Assembly: GCA_964454745.1 (NCBI GenBank)
Contig: CAYVUI010000009.1
Coordinates: 1-56,843 of the forward strand
Reading direction: 5' to 3'
Origin: CAYVUI01 sp964454745
GTDB lineage: Bacteria > Planctomycetota > Phycisphaerae > Sedimentisphaerales > Anaerohalosphaeraceae
Length of the DNA stretch: 56,843 bases
Below are positions 51,211 through 56,843 of the stretch, piece after piece; the first letter of the stretch is position 1; each line of letters begins with the position of its first letter. The notes below the pieces were generated by a model. It searched no databases. It was given only the letters and a program-made list of their open reading frames with translations, and was not told where the DNA came from. The position numbers were made by a program, and so were the translations under genes.

Positions 51211-53922
51211 CTATTCCTCGAAGGTATCCGTTAGCCAATCACGAGCGATCATGCGAGCGTCATCCCCGTCCACCCGGCAGTCATAATTCACATCCGCAAC
51301 CGGAAAACCATGCAGGATATCACCACATACCCCCTGAGGGTCATTGGCCTGAACCCGCGAAAACAGACCTTTGACGTCGACATAAAATCGGCTGTTTTCG
51401 TCGAGAAACTGATCCGGGAAACCATCACCGAGATACACCCTGCCGCTGAAACTCTCAGCCGGTGAATGTACCGAAACACTCTGACCGTTACGTACAACAA
51501 TCTGGGAGTGATTGACCGTAATAATGAGATGATTCCATTTGGTTGCGTCAAAATCACAACTGGGCTGCCATATACCATCCACACACAACTGAAGCTTGCC
51601 ATATGTCGCCCGGTCATAACCAAGGATGATATCTTTATCGCCCACAGTAAGCAGTCGAATCATTTCGCCGCTGACAGAGCTTTCGATATAAACCGGCAGC
51701 ACGAGATTGATTGTGGACGCATCCGGTTCGACAATATCCATATCCAGCCCAGCCGACGCGTTACCATAGAAAAGCAAATGATCTTTTCCGTTTTCTGTGA
51801 TATGTGTAATCCTTTTCTCCGTCTGAGCAGGGTCATTGTCGGTCAGGTTCCGCACCTCGGAGCGCGGGAAGATGTAATACTTTTGTGGATCCGGGGCCGG
51901 GTCCATTGTCGCCACTTTTACATGCAGCGGAAGATTATCATAAATTCCGCAATAGATAACATATAACTTGCCGTCATGCTCATGACCCTGGGGATATACC
52001 AGGGTTGGTTCATCGTTAATGATGGGCACGCCTGCCACAAAATCATCCTTACCGCTGCGGCTGCAGTATAAGGCGAGATTCATCCTGTCATCACGCCAGG
52101 AAACAATACTCGGGTTATCGCAATGGAACATGTAATAACGCTGACCGGTCTGATGGGTGCCCGGCCTGGAACGAATGGTCCTGGTAGCACTGAAAGAGGA
52201 CGGTTCAAAGTTTTCCGCATTGGGATCCCCAACAGCGGTAACCAGGGTTTCCTCAGCGGTTGTCGCATCATTATTTCGCGCAAACATCCTGACCTGACCG
52301 TCATATTGCTGAATATAGGTATTCTCCCAAATCGAATAGATATTGCCCGGGGTTTGAACCAGTCCGTTTTGGTTCCAGGTCCAGGACATCCCTCCGTTAT
52401 CGGAGTACAAAGTCGTAGCGTACTTCCTGCGAAGGTACCAATCCAAAACCCCATCCTCCTGGAGAATAATCGGCACGATAATCCGTCCGGACTCTAAAAC
52501 AATCGGGTTTCCCGAAACAAACGGGTTATACTGCGCATCCCCAAGAGTCACTTTCCCAAGCACATTGAGACTGATCCAGTTGCCCTGGGGATTTCCAAGG
52601 AAGCTGAAATAAATTCCGCTGCCGAAATGATGCGTCCAGAAACACCACAATGCCTGGTCATTATTATAATTGATCAAGCCCGGCTGCCATTGTATGCTCG
52701 ACGGCATTCGCGGGGTAAAGCTGAAAGGCTCGGTCCAGTTTACTGCATCAGGACTGGTGGAAACAAAAATTCTCTGACCCGGCGCCGCTTCATAGTTCTC
52801 CTCACCCCCATACCAGGTCGCATAGAAAAGCCCCCGGTAAAACGTGATGCCAGGGCCGTTATTATGCTGAAGAGGGTCCGTCGCCGCGTTGGAAATAAAC
52901 GCTCGCGTAATCGTCGGTTCATACACCTCATACGTCCGCATTTCACTTACAGTAGAATTCATCGTATTGATCTGCCAATTCTGGGCCAGCCTGTTAAAAT
53001 CCCATAAATCCGTGCTGCAATCTTTGTTTAGATCGCCAGGCGGATACGGATTATCGAAGGCCCCGCAATAGGTGCCCACGTCAAAACGGCGTATCGCCTC
53101 GATCTCTTCCATGGACAAGGCCCCGGATGCATCACTGGAACTGGCATAAATACGAAACTCATCGAGGTCATATCCGCAGTACTTATCCGTCCCGCTATAG
53201 GCCCAACCATGCATGCAAAAGGAATCGGCTGACGTTTGGCCGCTCAGAGCCGGCAACGCTGTGAGAGAAAGCCCCGTAAATGTTCCCTGTTCGCTTACCG
53301 GCTTTCCGACTTCACCTGTATAAAAAGTGATGGTGTCTGAAATGGTATCGACGGTTACGGCAACAAATATCCACTGGCCGGTGCTTTCCACACTCCCGTA
53401 ATTCGAATACGCCCAGCCGTCCCCGGCACCGCAATCCTGGTTGTTCCACCGCAATTGAACCCGGTTCTGGTCACCGCGGTATTTCAGGGCAGTGACCGGC
53501 ACTCCGAACTGATGCCACACATAAGCGCTGGGCAAAGAAGTCGAAGAATCCAGGAAATCGCGTATCCAGAACGTACAGGTAAGTGATTGGGCTCCGCTAA
53601 AAGCATCCGGAACCACCCCGGTGGTTTGGTAATAACAATGAGACTGGATGGGATCGATCCCGACATTACCAAACGAAGAAATGTCAAGATAATCCCCTTT
53701 TAAACCGTTTAACGCTACTTGCGGAAAGCTGACTGAAGTTGAAGGGCCAATGTAATGGATCGGTTCAGGACCCGTAGTACCGATATTATACCACGCCGGA
53801 TTGGAAGTACTTCCGGACCCATAACTGCCGCTGTCATTTTCATAAGGTATGTAGACATCAGGCACGGGCATTGCCAGGGCGAAAGCCTGAACCAACATTA
53901 CTGCCCCAAAAATGACTCTCAT
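51211..53922 (-). CDS. Secreted LamG / dockerin-like / sialidase-type propeller / lectin / dockerin-like protein
   Basis: A 903-residue exported protein started at the ATG after AAGGACCCTGT; signal peptide MRVIFGAVMLVQAFALA. A LamG module (about 20-285) ends EEIEAIRRFDVG; a dockerin-like loop follows (DLNKDCSTDLWDFNRLAQNW), then a propeller of about 390 residues with EVYEPTITRAFI, SPDAVNW and SDNGGMSW, a beta-sandwich (about 730-860) and a terminal dockerin-like loop (DVNYDCRVDGDDARMIARDW). Propeller and beta-sandwich are paralogous to those of the 47881 product, which lacks dockerins but adds GH43. Probably anchored outside the cell and active on the same glycan. It precedes the 47881 gene by 33 bases. 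Confidence 0.83.
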   Translation of the reverse strand: MRVIFGAVMLVQAFALAMPVPDVYIPYENDSGSYGSGSTSNPAWYNIGTTGPEPIHYIGPSTSVSFPQVALNGLKGDYLDISSFGNVGIDPIQSHCYYQTTGVVPDAFSGAQSLTCTFWIRDFLDSSTSLPSAYVWHQFGVPVTALKYRGDQNRVQLRWNNQDCGAGDGWAYSNYGSVESTGQWIFVAVTVDTISDTITFYTGEVGKPVSEQGTFTGLSLTALPALSGQTSADSFCMHGWAYSGTDKYCGYDLDEFRIYASSSDASGALSMEEIEAIRRFDVGTYCGAFDNPYPPGDLNKDCSTDLWDFNRLAQNWQINTMNSTVSEMRTYEVYEPTITRAFISNAATDPLQHNNGPGITFYRGLFYATWYGGEENYEAAPGQRIFVSTSPDAVNWTEPFSFTPRMPSSIQWQPGLINYNNDQALWCFWTHHFGSGIYFSFLGNPQGNWISLNVLGKVTLGDAQYNPFVSGNPIVLESGRIIVPIILQEDGVLDWYLRRKYATTLYSDNGGMSWTWNQNGLVQTPGNIYSIWENTYIQQYDGQVRMFARNNDATTAEETLVTAVGDPNAENFEPSSFSATRTIRSRPGTHQTGQRYYMFHCDNPSIVSWRDDRMNLALYCSRSGKDDFVAGVPIINDEPTLVYPQGHEHDGKLYVIYCGIYDNLPLHVKVATMDPAPDPQKYYIFPRSEVRNLTDNDPAQTEKRITHITENGKDHLLFYGNASAGLDMDIVEPDASTINLVLPVYIESSVSGEMIRLLTVGDKDIILGYDRATYGKLQLCVDGIWQPSCDFDATKWNHLIITVNHSQIVVRNGQSVSVHSPAESFSGRVYLGDGFPDQFLDENSRFYVDVKGLFSRVQANDPQGVCGDILHGFPVADVNYDCRVDGDDARMIARDWLTDTFEE

Positions 53923-53953
53923 ACAGGGTCCTTCTTTCAAAACAACGTTTTTT

Positions 53954-54004
53954 CAAAAAAATCCAATGAGACCGGTATTATTACCATACCCAGCCTCATT
54001 GGAT
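53954..54004 (-). terminator. Rho-independent terminator after the PEP-CTERM gene at 54045
   Basis: A perfect 10-bp stem pairs 53961-53970 with 53995-54004 (ATCCAATGAG with CTCATTGGAT), with an inner GGTAT/ATACC hairpin, followed on the minus strand by seven T (53961-53955). It starts 40 bases past the stop and should end transcription before the 53922 gene. Confidence 0.85.
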
Positions 54005-54044
54005 ATCGTTCATTTAAAACAAAGAACCTGGCTGTTTTCAGCAA

Positions 54045-54935
54045 TCAGCTTCTTTTTCGAAGCACCAGACCGCCCAGGCCGACCAGCAGCAGGGTGGCCG
54101 GTTCAGGCACAAGGTCAAACTGGCGAATCGCTTCAATATCTTGGGCACCTAAAGCCTGACTATAAATACGGTACTCATCCATATCAAAACCCGGATACGG
54201 ATCTGTCCCGTTAAATGTCCAGCCCCACAGGGTGTGTGAATGCGCAGATGTATCACCTGCAAGCGTCGCAAGCGGATCCAGCGAAAGACCTGTAAAGGTA
54301 TTGGTTGCCACAGCAGCATTGTTTTCATCACCGGAGTACATCGTAATTGTATCCGAGACCGTATCTACAGTAATCGCAAAGAAAATCCATTCATTGTTGT
54401 CACTTTTTACTGTATCCCAGCTGCCGTAGAGCCAACCTGACTGATTGTTCCACATAAACTGCATACGGTTCTGGTCGCCGCGATACTTCAGTGCGGTTGT
54501 CGGCACACCCTGTTGATGGAAAACATACTGGTTGGGATAACTGCTTGTCTGCCGGGCAAAATCATCACGAATCCAGAAACTAACGGTAAGTGCAGACGCG
54601 CCGCTCATTACATCACCCACAATCCCGGATGTACTATAGTAATTATGTGTCTGGAACTTATCGGTTGTTACATCCCCGTAATCACTGATGTTAGCATATC
54701 CGCCCTTAACGCCTCCCGATACTTCCGCAACCGGAGTCGCGGGTGCGCTGCCCGGGCCGATGTAGTGGACATCTTCAATGCCGGAAGTACCGACATTATC
54801 CCACGCGGGATTGGTCTTGGATAGCGGGCCCGATGTGCCGTCACTATTGTCCCAGGGGATGTACGCATCCGCAGATGGAATGGCATAAGCCGCTGTACAA
54901 GCCAAAATCATGAAAGATACAACAAGTACTCTCAT
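54045..54935 (-). CDS. Secreted LamG lectin protein with PEP-CTERM sorting signal
   Basis: A 296-residue exported protein; the start follows GGAGGGTTAGGAAG. Signal peptide MRVLVVSFMILACTAAYA, then one LamG module (AYIPWDNSDGTSG; HYIGPGSAPATPV; FHQQGVPTTALKYRGDQNRM; EWIFFAITVDTVSDT) ending QDIEAIRQFD. The C-terminus VPEPATLLLVGLGGLVLRKRS is a typical PEP-CTERM: signal, helix, basic tail. The LamG part is almost interchangeable with those of the 51211 and 55002 products, indicating recent duplication with tail swapping (PEP-CTERM versus dockerin). Likely a cell-surface binding protein. A strong terminator follows. Confidence 0.88.
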   Translation of the reverse strand: MRVLVVSFMILACTAAYAIPSADAYIPWDNSDGTSGPLSKTNPAWDNVGTSGIEDVHYIGPGSAPATPVAEVSGGVKGGYANISDYGDVTTDKFQTHNYYSTSGIVGDVMSGASALTVSFWIRDDFARQTSSYPNQYVFHQQGVPTTALKYRGDQNRMQFMWNNQSGWLYGSWDTVKSDNNEWIFFAITVDTVSDTITMYSGDENNAAVATNTFTGLSLDPLATLAGDTSAHSHTLWGWTFNGTDPYPGFDMDEYRIYSQALGAQDIEAIRQFDLVPEPATLLLVGLGGLVLRKRS

Positions 54936-55001
54936 CTTCCTAACCCTCCAATAAAACATCATTAACATTAATTCATTGTCACAAACAACATGCTTTTTCT
55001 T

Positions 55002-56843
55002 TTAATTTCCAATGTCAAACAAACGAATTTCTTCGATCTCTTCCATCGTCAAAGCTCCGCTGGCATCTTCAGAACTCGCAAAAATCCGGAATTCATCCAT
55101 ATCATAGCCTGCATACCGGTCATCTCCGTTATAATTGTATCCATGCATGACAAAGGATTCTCCCGAAACCGTACCCGCGATAGCAGGAAGCGCCGACAGC
55201 GTCAGGCCTGTTGCCTCACCCGCCAGCGAAACGGCATTGACCTGGTCACCGGTATAAAACCGGATGGTACCGGTATCCGTATCTACAACCAGGGCGACAA
55301 AAATCCACTCGTTATTATCACTTTGCACGCTGTGCCAGTCGGAATAAATCCAGCCGCTTTCATTGTTCCACATAAACTGCAGCCGGTTCTGATCTCCGCG
55401 GTACTTGAGTGCGGTTGTCGGGATTCCAAACTGGTGGAATATGTACGCATTTGGCAGAGCATCGCCCACTTCAAAGTCATCGCGAATCCAGAAGGTAAAG
55501 GTTACGGATTTGGCTTCGCTCATCGTATTACCGACCACACCATACGTCGCGTAATAGTTGTGTGTCTGCATGGGATCTGCATCCGCGGTTGCCTGGGTGG
55601 AAATGTCAATATAATCGCCCTTAAGAGGATTCGTCGAGCCGATGATCGGCCAGGTGATGCCAATCGTGGAACCGATATAATGGCAGTCTTCCGGTCCGCT
55701 CGTGCCGATATTCTGCCAGGCAGGATTGGTCTCACTTCCCTGGCCGGAGGTTCCGTCGGTATTTTCATACGGAAGATAAACCTTGGCCGTATCGGTTATG
55801 TTCGGACATCCCAGCGGAGCGTAACAGTACAACCAATCCAACGCGATATCAGAAAAGTCCGGGTAATCCACGTACTGGTTCTGGTTCGTATCCGCAGGCT
55901 TATAATTATGTCCCAATGCATCATGGTAACGGATTTCTTCGATAATTTCAGGCGTCAGCGCCGCACTACCATCCGTCTGATTGACATAAATGCGAATCTC
56001 GTCAAGCAACGCGCTTACATTGCCCATTGCCTCAGCACTGTAGGTAACATTTCCAAGTACAAGAGGCGAAACTGCCCCGGCTGGCGTGGATAAGCTGTCT
56101 CCCCATTCAGATCCGGTTTGGACCTGGATATTCTGAAATGCCGGTTCGGTCAGTGTACCCCGGTACCATTTGAGCCGGCCCACAGCCGGATCGCTCTGGT
56201 CGAGTGTACCGTCCCAGGTTATGGCACAGAAAATCCATTCATTGATCTCCGGGTACATCCAGGGGGACCAGATTGAACTGGTGGTTTCCCCATCCTGGGC
56301 CACAAAACCCTTTTCCCCGAAATAAATCGTGGAAACCGTCTCGCGGACTCCCGTACTGGCAAATAGACCGAACTGACCCGCTCTTCGCAGAAGATAGGCA
56401 TTGGTCAAAAGCGAAGAATCATCGGACTTAACCGGTTTCCACCAGTAAGTAATCGTGATGGATTTCGCAGCGTCCATTGCCTGTTCCAGCACACCGGGGG
56501 TTCCGTTTGGATCGAGATTCCCGTACACCAGCGTAGAAGTGCCCTCGCCCCAGTCGCGTGCCGTCAGGTCCAGGCTCGTTCCGCGCACGGCATCAGAAGA
56601 GATGTTCACATAATTCACCAGGCCATTAGGGTCATTGGGATCGCCCAGAAGCGAAATATAACTGGGCCCGTCTCCGTTAGCGACGGTTCCCTGGTTCGCA
56701 AACGCCGGGTCATTTTCATCGTACGGCGATCCGTCGGAATCGTCAAAATTCAGATAAAAGCTCGGGGCCGGGATCACCGCAAAAGTACTGACGGAAAACA
56801 GGCAAAAAACAACCAAACTTAAGATTTGTGCTATTTTATGGTT
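55002..56843 (-). CDS. Secreted double-LamG protein with internal dockerin-like loop (start outside window)
   Basis: At least 613 residues; the frame stays open to the right edge. The first readable start is a TTG at 56816, but the preceding in-frame residues NHKIAQILSL extend the same hydrophobic signal peptide (VVFCLFSVSTFA), so the real ATG is probably just outside. LamG 1 (SFYLNFDDSDGSPY to PEIIEEIRYHDALG), one dockerin-like loop (DTNQNQYVDYPDFSDIALDW, then CYAPLGC), LamG 2 (VYLPYENTDGTSGQG; FHQFGIPTTALKYRGDQNRL) ending MEEIEEIRLFDIGN. No catalytic domain is visible, so it looks like a pure binding protein. It lies upstream of the PEP-CTERM gene with a 66-base gap. Confidence 0.85.
   Translation of the reverse strand, partial: NHKIAQILSLVVFCLFSVSTFAVIPAPSFYLNFDDSDGSPYDENDPAFANQGTVANGDGPSYISLLGDPNDPNGLVNYVNISSDAVRGTSLDLTARDWGEGTSTLVYGNLDPNGTPGVLEQAMDAAKSITITYWWKPVKSDDSSLLTNAYLLRRAGQFGLFASTGVRETVSTIYFGEKGFVAQDGETTSSIWSPWMYPEINEWIFCAITWDGTLDQSDPAVGRLKWYRGTLTEPAFQNIQVQTGSEWGDSLSTPAGAVSPLVLGNVTYSAEAMGNVSALLDEIRIYVNQTDGSAALTPEIIEEIRYHDALGHNYKPADTNQNQYVDYPDFSDIALDWLYCYAPLGCPNITDTAKVYLPYENTDGTSGQGSETNPAWQNIGTSGPEDCHYIGSTIGITWPIIGSTNPLKGDYIDISTQATADADPMQTHNYYATYGVVGNTMSEAKSVTFTFWIRDDFEVGDALPNAYIFHQFGIPTTALKYRGDQNRLQFMWNNESGWIYSDWHSVQSDNNEWIFVALVVDTDTGTIRFYTGDQVNAVSLAGEATGLTLSALPAIAGTVSGESFVMHGYNYNGDDRYAGYDMDEFRIFASSEDASGALTMEEIEEIRLFDIGN

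Noticed and set aside
1..56843. CRISPR arrays, tRNA/rRNA genes, insertion sequences, integrases
   Set aside because: No regularly spaced repeats, no cloverleaf structures and no transposase or integrase motif were found by reading both strands.

Overview
This window looks like part of a carbohydrate-catabolism island from a Planctomycetota bacterium, most likely of the class Phycisphaerae. The assignment is an inference from gene content: two C-terminal VPEP sorting signals (PEP-CTERM), single dockerin-like repeats ending in an aromatic/Cys-rich tail, many LamG-type lectin modules, a prepilin-type protein beside glycosidases, uroporphyrinogen-decarboxylase-like proteins inside sugar operons, and no SusC/SusD pair. 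I saw no rRNA, tRNA, CRISPR array, IS element or intact phage gene.

Layout. 1-5 kb: a secreted S8 protease with N-terminal tandem repeats, a GH130 phosphorylase-type enzyme, a small membrane protein, and a plus-strand pair of NAD(P)-dependent epimerase/dehydrogenase and SDR genes. 5-14.5 kb (minus strand): a LacI-family regulator, three secreted LamG proteins (one PEP-CTERM, two dockerin-like), a strong terminator, then a prepilin-type protein, a GH38-like alpha-mannosidase homologue and a secreted sialidase-fold enzyme. 15.2-25.3 kb (plus strand): four tandem paralogous beta-propeller genes (the first fused to dockerin and LamG modules, one a lipoprotein), a sodium:solute symporter and a cytoplasmic sialidase-fold enzyme. 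25.5-39 kb (minus strand): an AraC regulator, then a sialidase-fold protein without signal peptide, two LamG/GH123-like (DUF4091) enzymes, two UroD-like proteins and a second symporter. 39.3-41.3 kb (plus): a DUF5107-TPR protein divergent from the AraC gene. 41.4-56.8 kb (minus): LamG proteins, two propeller/lectin enzymes (one fused to GH43), a GH116 beta-glycosidase and a LamG-dockerin-GH123-like giant; the last gene runs off the right edge.

How it may work together. Secreted propeller, GH123-like, GH43-like and LamG proteins would bind and trim an extracellular glycan; the two SSS symporters would import released sugars or oligosaccharides; cytoplasmic enzymes (GH130, GH38-like, GH116, sialidase-fold, epimerase/SDR, UroD-like) would finish breakdown. 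LacI and AraC regulators each sit beside repeated operator-like motifs. The glycan itself cannot be identified from sequence. The most unusual part is the AraC-adjacent operon in which two UroD-like zinc-motif proteins are embedded, one with an ATGA overlap to a GH123-like enzyme.
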